Origin: Pseudomonas gingeri
Lineage (GTDB): Bacteria; Pseudomonadota; Gammaproteobacteria; Pseudomonadales; Pseudomonadaceae
NCBI RefSeq assembly: GCF_013386115.1
Contig: NZ_JACAOR010000010.1
Coordinates: forward strand, 389,644-453,643
Reading direction: 5' to 3'
Length of the DNA: 64,000 nucleotides
Every line of letters starts with the position of its first letter. Positions within the stretch are counted from its first letter, which is position 1. Below the pieces are notes generated by a model. That model was not told the origin of the DNA and made no database searches. It saw only the letters and a program-made list of their open reading frames with translations. Positions 34,874 through 43,896 of the stretch are shown piece after piece. A program made the translations under genes and the position numbers.

Positions 34874-35461
34874 ATGCCCCAGACCACCCGCCTGGCTGAG
34901 CCACACACCGCCAGCGTGCAGATACTGCGCATCGAACTGAAAACCATCATTCCCACGATCTGGCGCCAGGTCGCGGTGCCTGACAGCATTTCCCTGGACA
35001 CCCTGCACCGGGTCATCCAGACGAGCATGGGCTGGAGTGACACCCACCCGCACCGCTTTGAAATCGCCGGCAGGCACTACAGGGCTCCAGTCTCCGGCAG
35101 TCATCAGGACGGCTCGCCGGTCGCGGAACAAGGCAATGCCCTGGTTCACGTGTTGCAGCAGCACAGCACGTTCCACTATGTCTACGATTTCGGCGACAAC
35201 TGGGAGCACCTGATCACTCTGGAAAAGACCCTGCCCGCCGAGGCCTGCCCTGCGTTGCCGTACTGCATCGACGGGGCCAACGCCTGCCCACCGGAAGATA
35301 TCGGTGGCGCGCCCGGGTATGGCGAGTGTCTGGCCGCATTGACCGACCCCACTCATCCCGAGCACGGAAACATGCTGGAGTGGTTCGGCGAGAGCGGTTT
35401 TGATCCGGCCGCGTTTGACGCGGTCCGGGTCAATCGGTTGCTGAGGCAGATCGGCGCCTGA
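34874..35461 (+). CDS. Plasmid pRiA4b ORF-3-like family protein
   Basis: 195 residues, matching PRiA4_ORF3 proteins: the start VQILRIELKTIIPTIWRQVAV, then LDTLHRVIQTSMGWSDTHPHRFEI, VYDFGDNWEHLI, CIDGANACPPEDIGG and GYGECL. The conserved acids and Cys pair suggest a metal-binding or enzymatic fold, but the family has no known activity. Standing alone between a LysR gene and a hydrolase, it has no helpful neighbour. In other bacteria it is found on plasmids and in accessory regions. Confidence 0.88.
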   Translation: MPQTTRLAEPHTASVQILRIELKTIIPTIWRQVAVPDSISLDTLHRVIQTSMGWSDTHPHRFEIAGRHYRAPVSGSHQDGSPVAEQGNALVHVLQQHSTFHYVYDFGDNWEHLITLEKTLPAEACPALPYCIDGANACPPEDIGGAPGYGECLAALTDPTHPEHGNMLEWFGESGFDPAAFDAVRVNRLLRQIGA

Positions 35462-35629
35462 GCCCGCTATTGGCACGCCCCTGGCGCTATCCAGAACGTC
35501 TTCAACGAACGTTCGGTCAACACATCCGGCCCCACAGAGGGGAAATCCATTCGTCAATGCTAAGAATAAACTGGAATCTCATTCGCCAACCCCGAACCTG
35601 TCGCGGGGTTGCCACACGAGGAACCTTCC

Positions 35630-36604
35630 ATGGCATTCACTCCCCTTGTCCAGGCCCGTCTCGACGCCTGGGTCGCATCGGCCGCCGACTTCGGCCCTTT
35701 TCTCCTGGGTCAGGAAACGACCACCACCCTTGACCAGCAGCGCCAGGCCTACGAACAGGTGCTGTCCTCGCACCCGATTCCCGAGGGCGTTACCACCCAT
35801 GCCATCGATATGGGTGGCATCCCCGGCGCCGTGGTGATTCCCGACGGACTGCAAGGCGAGCGGATTCTTTTCTACATCCACGGCGGGGGTTACGTGGGCG
35901 GCAGTCCCAAGGGCTACCTGGGCCTCGCCGGGCACTTCGCCAAGCTGCTGGGGGCCAGGGTCTATCTGCCGGACTACCGGCTGGCCCCCGAACATCCCTT
36001 CCCGATCCCGATCGATGACACCCTGGCGGCCTATCGCTGGCTGCTTGAGCAGGGCAACGACCCGCGCTCCATCGTTTTCTCGGGGGACTCGGCCGGCGGT
36101 GCGATGGTCGTCTCGGTGATGGTCAAGGCGCGCAACGCCGGCCTGCCTCTGCCCGCAGGCGGCGCGGCGCTGTCGCCATGGGCCAACCTTGCGCATACGG
36201 GCGCCTCCATCGACAACCGCGACGGCCTCGACCCGCAGGCCTCGCGCCTGGGGTTGACGCTACTCGCCAAGGCCTTTCTCAACGGTGCGTTGCCTACCGA
36301 TCCCGATGCCTCACCGGTGTTCGCCGATGTCCGGGGGCTGCCGCCGATTCTTGTGCAGATCGGGGAAAACGAAGTGATGCTCAGCGACGCCATGCGGCTC
36401 GCCACCCACCTGGGGGAGAACCGCGTACGGGTGTCGCTGGAGGTCTGGCCGCAGATGTTTCACGTCTGGCATCTGTTCGCGGCGATTCTGCCGCAAGGGA
36501 TGCAGGCGCTGGAAAACGCGGCGCTTTTCCTCGACCAAGCCATCCTCGACCAGGCCATCCGTGACCAGGCCCCGGTGACTCAGGCCTTGCCCAGCAACTG
36601 GTAG
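35630..36604 (+). CDS. HSL-type alpha/beta-hydrolase (esterase)
   Basis: 324 residues from the ATG at 35630, preceded by GAGGAA. Oxyanion-hole motif YIHGGGYVGGS, nucleophile elbow GDSAGG, the late Asp in LVQIGENEVMLSD and catalytic His in FHVWHLF. Hormone-sensitive-lipase-like enzymes hydrolyse short-chain or aryl esters. The end is odd: the tail repeats DQAIxDQA three times, from nearly identical 15-base units, and overlaps the convergent ferredoxin gene by 25 bases. No signal peptide. Confidence 0.9.
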   Translation: MAFTPLVQARLDAWVASAADFGPFLLGQETTTTLDQQRQAYEQVLSSHPIPEGVTTHAIDMGGIPGAVVIPDGLQGERILFYIHGGGYVGGSPKGYLGLAGHFAKLLGARVYLPDYRLAPEHPFPIPIDDTLAAYRWLLEQGNDPRSIVFSGDSAGGAMVVSVMVKARNAGLPLPAGGAALSPWANLAHTGASIDNRDGLDPQASRLGLTLLAKAFLNGALPTDPDASPVFADVRGLPPILVQIGENEVMLSDAMRLATHLGENRVRVSLEVWPQMFHVWHLFAAILPQGMQALENAALFLDQAILDQAIRDQAPVTQALPSNW

Positions 36605-36906
36605 CTCTGGTCGGCGCTGGCCGTGGACTGGCGGCCCTTGCCCCAGCCCACGGCCTCGCGGTAGCTGCCCAGCCACTGTCCGGCCTGCCGGGCGATCTCG
36701 GCATCGGTGGCGGGCCGATCAGCGTAGGGAGCGACGAACAAGGCATCTTCCGGGCAGTAGACTTCGCACATGTAGCAGGTCTGGCAGTCATCCTGCCGGG
36801 CGATCCGTGGTGCCTGCCCCGCCACCGGCGCGAAGACGTTGGTCGGGCAGGCCAGGACGCAGATGTTGCAGCCGGTGCAGCGTTGGGCGTCGATGAGTTC
36901 GATCAT
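36580..36906 (-). CDS. Two-[4Fe-4S] ferredoxin-family subunit
   Basis: 108 residues with two cluster motifs, CTGCNICVLACP and CQTCYMCEVYCP, in the bacterial ferredoxin fold, and a C-terminal extension of about 45 residues. Its ATG overlaps the stop codon of the flavoprotein gene by four bases, so it is translated with it. It would carry electrons to or from that FAD protein, like the AprB/AprA pair of APS reductase or other flavin-ferredoxin oxidoreductases. Confidence 0.93.
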   Translation of the reverse strand: MIELIDAQRCTGCNICVLACPTNVFAPVAGQAPRIARQDDCQTCYMCEVYCPEDALFVAPYADRPATDAEIARQAGQWLGSYREAVGWGKGRQSTASADQSYQLLGKA

Positions 36907-38522
36907 GCCGCCTGCTCCGCGAGAAGTTGTTCGTCCACCGGTGCCAGCGACTGGTGAGCGGTCCAGACTTCGTCCAGGCCGCCACTGAGCACGCGATGGC
37001 GCTGGGTCGTGTCGAGGCGGGTGTAGTCACTGCGCCGATGCATGCCCCGGCTTTCCGTGCGTTCCAGGGCACTGCGGTACATCCAGCGCGAGACGGCGAG
37101 CATCGCGCTGGCTTCGCGCAGGCGCAGGGTCTGCTCGCTGTCCGAGGCCGGTGCCGCCGTGCGTACCTGTTGCCACAAGGTATCGAGCCGGCCCAGCGAG
37201 GCCTGCAACTCGTCGCCACGCCGAAACCAGTTGCGCTGGTACGGGAAGACTTCGTCCTGCACCGCCTTGATCAAGGCGCCAGGGTCCAGCTGCCGACCCC
37301 GCGCATCGAGCAGACCGGCACCACCCTGCTCGCGCAGATGAATACCTCCCGACAGCCGATTGCCCTGGGCGAATTGCGCCGCCCCGGCCCCGGCCCAGAA
37401 GCCGGAAGACAAGGCCCAGGCGGCGTTATGGCTGCCGCCGCCGGTGAAACCGCCACAGATCAGTTCGCGGGTCGCCGCGTCGCCGGCGGCGAACAGCCCC
37501 GGCACGCTGGTGGCGCACTGCTCGTCGACAATGCGCAGGCCGCCCGTGCCGCGCACGGTGCCCTCCAGGCGCAAGGTCACGGGAAACAACTGGCTGAAGG
37601 GATCGATACCGAGACGGTCGAACGGCAGGAAGAAATTCGGCTGCGCCAGGCGCATCTGCGCCTGGGCCAGGGCATCGGCCTTGTCCAGCCGCGCATACAC
37701 CGCTTCGCTCTGCAGCGCCTTGGCAATGACGCTGCGCCCTTGTGCGGAACCGGCGCCCTGCATGAGCCGGCCATCGCCATGATAGAAGTTCGCCCACTGG
37801 TAAAACGCCGACTTGGTCACCGAGGCGAATGCCGGGCACAGGCCATAGGCGTTGGAAAACTCCATGCCGGAAAACTGCGCACCGGCTTCGGCGGCCATCA
37901 GGTGCCCGTCGCCGGTCAGCACGTTGCAGCCGAGGGCGCGACTGAGAAACGCACAACCTCCGGTGGCGATCACCACCGCCGCCGCTTCCACCCGCCATGC
38001 CTGATGTTTCTGCCGCGAGATACCCGTGGCACCGCTGACGCGTCCGTCAGGGTCGGTCAGCAGTTGCAGGGCCGGACTGTGGTCAAGAATACGCACACCC
38101 GCCTGCTTCACCCGCTTGCGCATCAGGCGCATGTATTCGGGGCCCTGCAAGGACATGCGGCGTTGTTCGCCGGCACTGTCCAGCGGGAAGGGATACCCCC
38201 AGTCGGCGAGGGTCTGCATATTGCTGTAGGTCTGCGCGAGCACGCGGTCCATCCAGGCGGTCTCGGCCAGATAGCCACCCCGGGCATAACGGCTGGCCTT
38301 GGCCGCTTCGCGCTTGCGCGCATCGGGCTCGACGTACCAGACGGCGGTGCCCGACGGCGCGGTGGCCCCGGATGCGCCGCAGTAGCCCTTGTCGGCCAGT
38401 ACCACACTGGCACCACGGGCGGCGGCGCTGATGGCTGCCCAGGTACCCGCCGGCCCCCCGCCGATGATCAGCACATCGGCACGCCACTCCCGGCCGCCCA
38501 CGCGCTCTTGCAAACCTGACAT
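36903..38522 (-). CDS. FAD-dependent oxidoreductase of the fumarate reductase/APS reductase type
   Basis: 539 residues from the ATG at 38522, preceded by GAGGGG. FAD-binding motif: VLIIGGGPAGTWAAISAAARG near residue 17, then KGYCGASGATAPSGT. A second FAD motif lies in VPGLFAAGDAATRELICGG, and the C-terminal helical domain is present. It is the flavoprotein partner of the following ferredoxin. Substrate unknown: fumarate, sulfite and other organic acids are all within the superfamily. It is upstream of the ferredoxin in a two-gene unit; the next gene upstream on the same strand is the Mo-enzyme large subunit, in a separate unit. Confidence 0.88.
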   Translation of the reverse strand: MSGLQERVGGREWRADVLIIGGGPAGTWAAISAAARGASVVLADKGYCGASGATAPSGTAVWYVEPDARKREAAKASRYARGGYLAETAWMDRVLAQTYSNMQTLADWGYPFPLDSAGEQRRMSLQGPEYMRLMRKRVKQAGVRILDHSPALQLLTDPDGRVSGATGISRQKHQAWRVEAAAVVIATGGCAFLSRALGCNVLTGDGHLMAAEAGAQFSGMEFSNAYGLCPAFASVTKSAFYQWANFYHGDGRLMQGAGSAQGRSVIAKALQSEAVYARLDKADALAQAQMRLAQPNFFLPFDRLGIDPFSQLFPVTLRLEGTVRGTGGLRIVDEQCATSVPGLFAAGDAATRELICGGFTGGGSHNAAWALSSGFWAGAGAAQFAQGNRLSGGIHLREQGGAGLLDARGRQLDPGALIKAVQDEVFPYQRNWFRRGDELQASLGRLDTLWQQVRTAAPASDSEQTLRLREASAMLAVSRWMYRSALERTESRGMHRRSDYTRLDTTQRHRVLSGGLDEVWTAHQSLAPVDEQLLAEQAA

Positions 38523-38705
38523 GTTGGTCCCCTCGTTGGATTCGCTGAAGTACTGGATGGAGCGAGCCCGACGACAGTCAGGTGGTTGATGGCGTTGCAG
38601 CCGGTATTGATACAGCAACGCCGTCGCAGAGGCACCGGCCAAAGTGTTCTTTGCTTATAATCGGTCGTTCGAGCCGCCAATCGGACAGCGCTGGATCGAA
38701 ACGAC

Positions 38706-40880
38706 TCAGGCACCCGCCAGCTGGCGGCTATCGACAGGCAACTGACGCAGGCGCTTGCCCGTCGCGGCAAACACGGCGTTCACCAGCGCCGGTGCAATCG
38801 TCACCGTGGACACCTCACCAATCCCGCCGGGAGACTCGTCGCTGTCCAGCAGATGGGTTTCGATGGCCGGCATCTCGTTCATCCGCAGGACCCGGTAGGT
38901 GTCGAAATTGCCCTGCTCGACTTTACCGTCCTTGAAGGTGATGTTGCCGAACAACGCCGCACTCAGGCCGAAGACCGCCCCGCCCTGCATCTGCGCGACG
39001 ATGCTGTCAGGCACAATCGCGCGCCCGCAATCGACCACGCAGGTCACCTTGTGCACGCGCACCTGCCCAGCGGCATCGACACTCACCTCCGCCACCTGGG
39101 CGGCGTAGGTGCCGAAGCAGAAGGTCAGCGCAACGCCGCGGCCCCGGCCTTTCTCCAGCGAGGTGCCCCAGCCCGAGTGCTGTGCGACCGCCTCGAGGAC
39201 CTTGCGCGCACGCGGGTGCTTGTCCAGCAGCGCCAGCCGATAGGCCACCGGGTCCTGCCCGGCGCTCGCCGCCAGCTCATCGATAAAGCCCTCGACCATG
39301 AACACGTTCTGGGTATGCCCGACACCGCGCCAGAAACCGGTGGTAATGCCTTCGGGCGGTTCATGGCGGATGTAGCTGACGCCAATGTTCGGGAAGTCAT
39401 AGGGACCGCTCGGGTCGCGTATGGCATCGCCATCGATACCGTTGGCAAAGCGTGCCGGCAACCAGCGCGCGAGGATCGACGAGCCCGTCACCTTATGGAT
39501 CCAGGCCGTCGGCCGCCCGTGGGCATCCAGGCCGGCACTCAGGTGGTTGAAATGGTAGGGCCGCAGGGTGCTGTGACGGGTGTCTTCTTCCCGGGACCAG
39601 ATGACCTTGAGCGGAAACTCGACCTGCTTGGCGAAAGCCACCGCCTGGGCGACAAAGTCCACGTCCAGGCGCCGGCCAAAACCACCGCCCAGCAAGTGGT
39701 TGTGCACCTGGACCTGGGATTCGGCCAGACCGGTCAACTGCGCGGCCACTGCCTGCGCCCGCGCCGGCACCTGGCTCCCCAGCCACAGGTCGCAGCCTTG
39801 TGCGCGGACATGCACGGTGCAGTTCATCGGCTCCATGCAGGCATGGGCCAGGAACGGCACCTGATAGACCACCTCGAACTTCCTGTCGGCCTGCGCCAGC
39901 GCCTGCGCGACATCACCGACATTACGCACCACGGCCCCCGTGGCCTGGGACGCCTGCTCGATCGCCTGGAGCATTTTTTCCGTGGAGAATTGCCCGTTGG
40001 CGCCTTCGTTCCAGCGGATATCGAGCAAGGTCAGGGCCTTGCGCGCCGCGCCCATATGCTCGGCCACCACGGCCACGGCGTTGTCGATACGGATGACCCG
40101 CAGCACGCCCTTGACCGCCAGGGCCGCGCGGTCGTCGACGCTGGCGAGGCTGCCGCCGATCACCGGACAGGCCGTCACCGCGGCGACCTTGAACCCTTCC
40201 GGCCGGGCGTCGATGCCATACAGGGCCGTGCCGTTGACCTTGGCCGGCGAGTCGGTGCGCTTGCTCGTCAGCCCGATCAGCTGGAAATGCTCCGGGCTTT
40301 TCAGCTCGACCTTTTCCGGCACCGGCAGGGTCGCCGCCTTCTCCACCAACTCACCGTAGGTCAGGGAACGCCGGCTAGCCTCATGCCGGACCACTCCCTC
40401 GCTTGCCACGCAACTGCTCGGGGCCACGCCCCATTGCAGGGCGGCCGCCTGGAGCAACAGGGTCCGGGCGGTGGCGCCGGCCTGGCGCAGGGGGTCCCAG
40501 GCGCTGCGGATCGAGGTCGAGCCGCCGGTGACCTGAAAACCCAGCAGCGGATTGGCATAACGCTTGTTGTCCGCCGGGGCATGCTCGATCACCACCTGGT
40601 CGAGACGCACCGCCAGCTCTTCGGCGATCAATACCGGGATCGAGGTGTAGGTGCCCTGTCCCATCTCGACCTGGGCAATAGTGAAAGTCACCTTGCCCTG
40701 GCGGTCGACGCGGATAAACGCGTTGGGTTCGAACAGTGTGTTGTCATCGGCCAGGCCGGCACCGATCGCACCGGGCAAGGCCAGGCTCAACAGCAACCCG
40801 CCGCCGGTGGCCGCGCCGATTTTCAGAAAGCCGCGCCGCGACACTCGGCCGCCAGCAGTCGTGTCGAACCTGATGTTCAT
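38706..40880 (-). CDS. iorB: Molybdenum hydroxylase large subunit (IorB-like), Tat-exported
   Basis: 724 residues from the ATG at 40880. A twin-arginine signal (SRRGFLKIG) precedes the hydrophobic segment, so the complex is periplasmic. Xanthine dehydrogenase-family motifs: VEMGQGTYTSI, HACMEPMNC, LGGGFGRR, and at the end GGIGEVSTVTIAPAL with the catalytic Glu. This fits the isoquinoline 1-oxidoreductase/aldehyde oxidoreductase branch, with molybdopterin cytosine dinucleotide cofactor in known members. It overlaps the 2Fe-2S subunit by four bases. No cytochrome subunit gene is seen beside it. Confidence 0.92.
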   Translation of the reverse strand: MNIRFDTTAGGRVSRRGFLKIGAATGGGLLLSLALPGAIGAGLADDNTLFEPNAFIRVDRQGKVTFTIAQVEMGQGTYTSIPVLIAEELAVRLDQVVIEHAPADNKRYANPLLGFQVTGGSTSIRSAWDPLRQAGATARTLLLQAAALQWGVAPSSCVASEGVVRHEASRRSLTYGELVEKAATLPVPEKVELKSPEHFQLIGLTSKRTDSPAKVNGTALYGIDARPEGFKVAAVTACPVIGGSLASVDDRAALAVKGVLRVIRIDNAVAVVAEHMGAARKALTLLDIRWNEGANGQFSTEKMLQAIEQASQATGAVVRNVGDVAQALAQADRKFEVVYQVPFLAHACMEPMNCTVHVRAQGCDLWLGSQVPARAQAVAAQLTGLAESQVQVHNHLLGGGFGRRLDVDFVAQAVAFAKQVEFPLKVIWSREEDTRHSTLRPYHFNHLSAGLDAHGRPTAWIHKVTGSSILARWLPARFANGIDGDAIRDPSGPYDFPNIGVSYIRHEPPEGITTGFWRGVGHTQNVFMVEGFIDELAASAGQDPVAYRLALLDKHPRARKVLEAVAQHSGWGTSLEKGRGRGVALTFCFGTYAAQVAEVSVDAAGQVRVHKVTCVVDCGRAIVPDSIVAQMQGGAVFGLSAALFGNITFKDGKVEQGNFDTYRVLRMNEMPAIETHLLDSDESPGGIGEVSTVTIAPALVNAVFAATGKRLRQLPVDSRQLAGA

Positions 40881-41353
40881 GCGCCCACCTTGACGAAGCT
40901 CGCCCCGGCCGCCTGGCGGATCGCCGCATGAATGCGCGCATAGGTGCCGCACCGGCAGATGTTCCCGGCCATGGCGTTATCGATATCGCTGTCACTGGGA
41001 TTGGGATTGCTTGCCAGCAGCGCCGTCGCCGACATGATCTGTCCGGACTGGCAGTAGCCGCACTGCACCACTTCCAGGGCCTGCCAGGCGTCCTGGATCT
41101 TCTTGCCGGCGACAGTCTCGCCCACGGCCTCGATGGTGGTGATCTCGGCCTGGGCCAGGGCACTGACCGGCATCAGGCAGGAGCGGATCGCCACGCCGTT
41201 CATGTGCACGGTGCAGGCACCGCACAACGCCATGCCGCAACCGAACTTGGTGCCGGTCATGCCTAGCACATCCCGCAGGACCCAGAGCAGCGGCGTATCG
41301 TCATCGACATCGACCGTGTGCACGGTGCCATTTATCTTCAATGTCTGGGTCAT
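40877..41353 (-). CDS. iorA: [2Fe-2S] subunit of molybdenum hydroxylase (IorA-like)
   Basis: 158 residues. Plant-type cluster CGMALCGACTVHMNGVAIRSC and the second cluster CGYCQSGQ...CRCGTY, as in the small subunit of IorAB/XDH enzymes. It passes electrons from the Mo site to an acceptor. First gene of the two-gene unit: its stop overlaps the ATG of the large subunit (ATGA). No signal peptide; likely exported with the Tat signal of its partner. Confidence 0.94.
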   Translation of the reverse strand: MTQTLKINGTVHTVDVDDDTPLLWVLRDVLGMTGTKFGCGMALCGACTVHMNGVAIRSCLMPVSALAQAEITTIEAVGETVAGKKIQDAWQALEVVQCGYCQSGQIMSATALLASNPNPSDSDIDNAMAGNICRCGTYARIHAAIRQAAGASFVKVGA

Positions 41354-41520
41354 GTTCAGCTCCTGCCAGTCGATGGGTCAGCGGTGCGCCAGGCGTCGCC
41401 ACTGATCAAAATGCTACCGAGCATCCTAGGGCCAACACCCACCCCGGAGAACCGATGCCGCCTTCAGAGCCTTTGAAGTCCGGCTAACAAGGCGCGCCGG
41501 ACGTCGCGATGGATGACGGC

Positions 41521-41539
41521 GAGGCCCGTTGCAGGCCTC
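41521..41539 (-). terminator. Weak hairpin after OprB-type porin
   Basis: GAGGCC-CGTTGCA-GGCCTC, 6-bp stem 25 bases past the porin stop, with a further CTCCCG/CGGGAG repeat at 41537-41552. Small and without a T-run; a low-confidence terminator. Confidence 0.35.
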
Positions 41540-41564
41540 CCGTCTGTTCGGGAGCGGCTAGGCC

Positions 41565-42905
41565 CTAGAAGTTGCTCATGACCTGCACACCCAGTACCAC
41601 CGAGTCGTCGACCTGATAAGCCCCCCCGGGATTGGCCAGGTACTGGATGTTCGGGCGCACGGTCAACCAGGGTGCCACCTTGATCCCGTAATGCAGTTCG
41701 GCGACGTATTCGGCGGTACGTTCAGGCTGATAGCGCGGGTCGTTGTAGTCGACCAGCCCCCGTACCTGGTTCTGCAGTTCGATGCGCTTGGCAAACGCCG
41801 GGTTGACATGGAGCGCCCCCACCGCGAAGCCCAGGTCATCCTCGGGACGCGAGGCGAACACCCCGGTGTAGATCGCCCCCAGTTCCACCTGGTAGTCCAT
41901 CATCGAGGTGGCCTTGTCGTTGGCCGAGTAATGGGCGAAAAGGCTCAGACCGCGCCGTGGATCACCGGCGTCCGCGGTGATTTTCTGCCGGGCGTAGGCA
42001 TACCAGCCCTGCTTGTTGTTGCGCTCTGCCAGGGGCAGGCCCGTCAGGGGTTGCGGCGCGCCATTGGCATCATCCAGGGCATCCGTGGTTTTTGCGGTGT
42101 TGTAATAGGCACCGAGTTTGTACATGCCCGGATAGCCGCTACCGAACAGTGGGTTCCAACCCAGTTCGCTCAGGTACGTCGTGCCGGTACGCCCGCTGGT
42201 ATTGAGTTTGAAACCGTTGTTCGGCTCCAGCTCCGTGGGATTGAACTCGAACGCACCGACCTGCCAGTACGTATCCTTGTTGAAGTTGTACTTGACCCGT
42301 GCCGCCCACTGGCTGACGGGGGCGCTATACCACACCTTCGAACCATGTCCGCCCAAGGCACCGCAGAAGGCCCAGTTCTGGAACTCGCAACCGATGGTGT
42401 CGAAATCGTCACCCACCGGGATCCGGCCAAACTTGATATCCAGTGCCTTGTCGAAAAACATCTGGCGATACCACATCTTGGTCAGGCGCCAGGTCTGGCC
42501 GGCGCCATAGATTTCCTGGGTAGAGGACGAGATGTAGCCCGCTCGCGGGTCCACCAGCCGGTCGTTGGTGATGTCCCGGCCACTGCGCTCGGTTATCGTC
42601 AACTGAAAATCGGCATCCTGGATACCGAGAATCTTCTGCAGGTCGAAATGTGAACTCAGGGCGAACTGATCGGCATACCGCGCCGTACGATCATGGTCAT
42701 AGCCGCCTTTGATATTGGTCGCCACTTCCGGAATATAACTGAGACCGAAGTCGTAACCCTTTTCCTGCAACTCCCGGCGCAAGCCGCCCCAATCGCCCAG
42801 CATCCAGGGAGAGGCCGTGTCAAAGGCCTGCGCCGATAATGCCGACTCGCTCAACATCACGGTCCCGGCCAGCAGAAAAGCGCTTGAGCGCGATGAAACC
42901 TTCAT
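41565..42905 (-). CDS. OprB-type carbohydrate-selective porin
   Basis: 446 residues from the ATG at 42905, with AAAGGTGG six bases upstream (a GTG at 42914 would add three residues). A signal peptide of about 27 residues ends at AQA-F. The mature protein begins with the OprB signature SPWMLGDWGGLRREL, then beta strands and the KFGRIPVGDDFDTIGC segment. It would form an outer-membrane channel for sugars or related hydrophilic compounds. It lies downstream of the SDR gene of the CoA-transferase operon, after a 9-bp hairpin, so it may be a separate unit for substrate entry. Confidence 0.9.
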   Translation of the reverse strand: MKVSSRSSAFLLAGTVMLSESALSAQAFDTASPWMLGDWGGLRRELQEKGYDFGLSYIPEVATNIKGGYDHDRTARYADQFALSSHFDLQKILGIQDADFQLTITERSGRDITNDRLVDPRAGYISSSTQEIYGAGQTWRLTKMWYRQMFFDKALDIKFGRIPVGDDFDTIGCEFQNWAFCGALGGHGSKVWYSAPVSQWAARVKYNFNKDTYWQVGAFEFNPTELEPNNGFKLNTSGRTGTTYLSELGWNPLFGSGYPGMYKLGAYYNTAKTTDALDDANGAPQPLTGLPLAERNNKQGWYAYARQKITADAGDPRRGLSLFAHYSANDKATSMMDYQVELGAIYTGVFASRPEDDLGFAVGALHVNPAFAKRIELQNQVRGLVDYNDPRYQPERTAEYVAELHYGIKVAPWLTVRPNIQYLANPGGAYQVDDSVVLGVQVMSNF

Positions 42906-43043
42906 ATTTGCCACCTTTTATTATTGGATTTATCAGACAAAAAGAATCCGCAGCTTCGAAGTACGAAACTGTTTTTTTAAAACGTTTATCGGGTTTGGGT
43001 TAACGCGTTGGATGAACTTTCATGACGGCCCCTGCTTGCACGT

Positions 43044-43072
43044 CGTGTTGCGCCGTCGGGCGACGCAACACG
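43044..43072 (-). terminator. Hairpin between SDR and OprB genes
   Basis: CGTGTTGCG / CGCAACACG with an 11-base loop, 13 bases past the SDR stop codon on the minus strand. No T-run follows. It may end the catabolic operon or stabilise its message. Confidence 0.55.
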
Positions 43073-43084
43073 GGTGCGGCCGTG

Positions 43085-43843
43085 CTACAGGCATCGCCCT
43101 CCATCGACAATGATGTTCTGCCCGGTCATGAAACCGGGCGCTTCACTCGCCACCCAGACCACCGTTTCGGCGATCTCCTCGGGCTGCCCCAAGCGGTGTA
43201 GCGGGATGTTCGGCAAGTAGCGCTCCATGGCCGCGTCCCAGGCTTCATCCGGTTGCAGGAATTTCCTGAACATGGGGGTTTCCAGCGAGCCGGGAGCCAC
43301 CGAGTTGACCAGGATGCCGGCGTCCGCCAGCTCCAGCGCCAGGGTCTGGGTCAGGGAGATCGCCGCGGCCTTGGCCGCGCAATAGGCACTCATTCCGGGC
43401 CGGGCGCGGCTGCCTGCCACCGAGGTGACATTGACGATGCGCCCGCTACCCTGCTCGCGCATAAGCGGTACCACCGCCTGGGCAAGGTGGACGATCCCCA
43501 TGAGATTGACGTCCAGCACCTGGCTCCAGAGTTGCGCCGAAACCGCCTCGAAAGGCAGATTGGCCTGGGGCATGCCGGCGTTGTTGACCAGTACATCCAC
43601 CCGTCCCCAACGCGCGCGTACCTGGTCGATGGCCGCGCGCACCTGCCCCGCGTCACAGATATCCACCCGTGCCGCCAATACGCTCAGGCCGCTCGGATCC
43701 AGGACCGTGGCCTGGGTCAAGGCCGCATCGCCATCGATATCCAGCAACACCACCCGGAAGCCCTTGCGATGCAACAACCCGGCGGTCTTGAGGCCTACGC
43801 CACTGCCGGCGCCGGTGACGACGGCGACTTTTTCAACTGACAT
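43085..43843 (-). CDS. SDR-family dehydrogenase
   Basis: 252 residues, classical SDR. Cofactor motif TGAGSGVGLK, NNAG, and catalytic Ser-Tyr-Lys in NVTSVAG plus YCAAK. An Asp at the end of strand 2 (LLDIDGD) suggests NAD preference. The C-terminal GGRCL is typical of the family. Final gene of the catabolic operon, 54 bases after the aldehyde dehydrogenase. It may oxidise a hydroxy acid or alcohol intermediate. Confidence 0.93.
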   Translation of the reverse strand: MSVEKVAVVTGAGSGVGLKTAGLLHRKGFRVVLLDIDGDAALTQATVLDPSGLSVLAARVDICDAGQVRAAIDQVRARWGRVDVLVNNAGMPQANLPFEAVSAQLWSQVLDVNLMGIVHLAQAVVPLMREQGSGRIVNVTSVAGSRARPGMSAYCAAKAAAISLTQTLALELADAGILVNSVAPGSLETPMFRKFLQPDEAWDAAMERYLPNIPLHRLGQPEEIAETVVWVASEAPGFMTGQNIIVDGGRCL

Positions 43844-43896
43844 GATGTTCTCCCTGTTGGCCGGCCCGCTTGTCCGGTCGGCCTGATCGACAAGAT

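Noticed and set aside
38853..40931. Long open frame on the plus strand opposite the Mo-hydroxylase large subunit
   Set aside because: His/Arg/Gln-rich shadow of a high-GC gene; the opposite strand carries clear xanthine dehydrogenase motifs.
42976..42988. AAACGTTT-like palindrome upstream of the porin as a LacI-type operator
   Set aside because: Short, AT-rich and with no LacI-family gene in the window; too weak to call.
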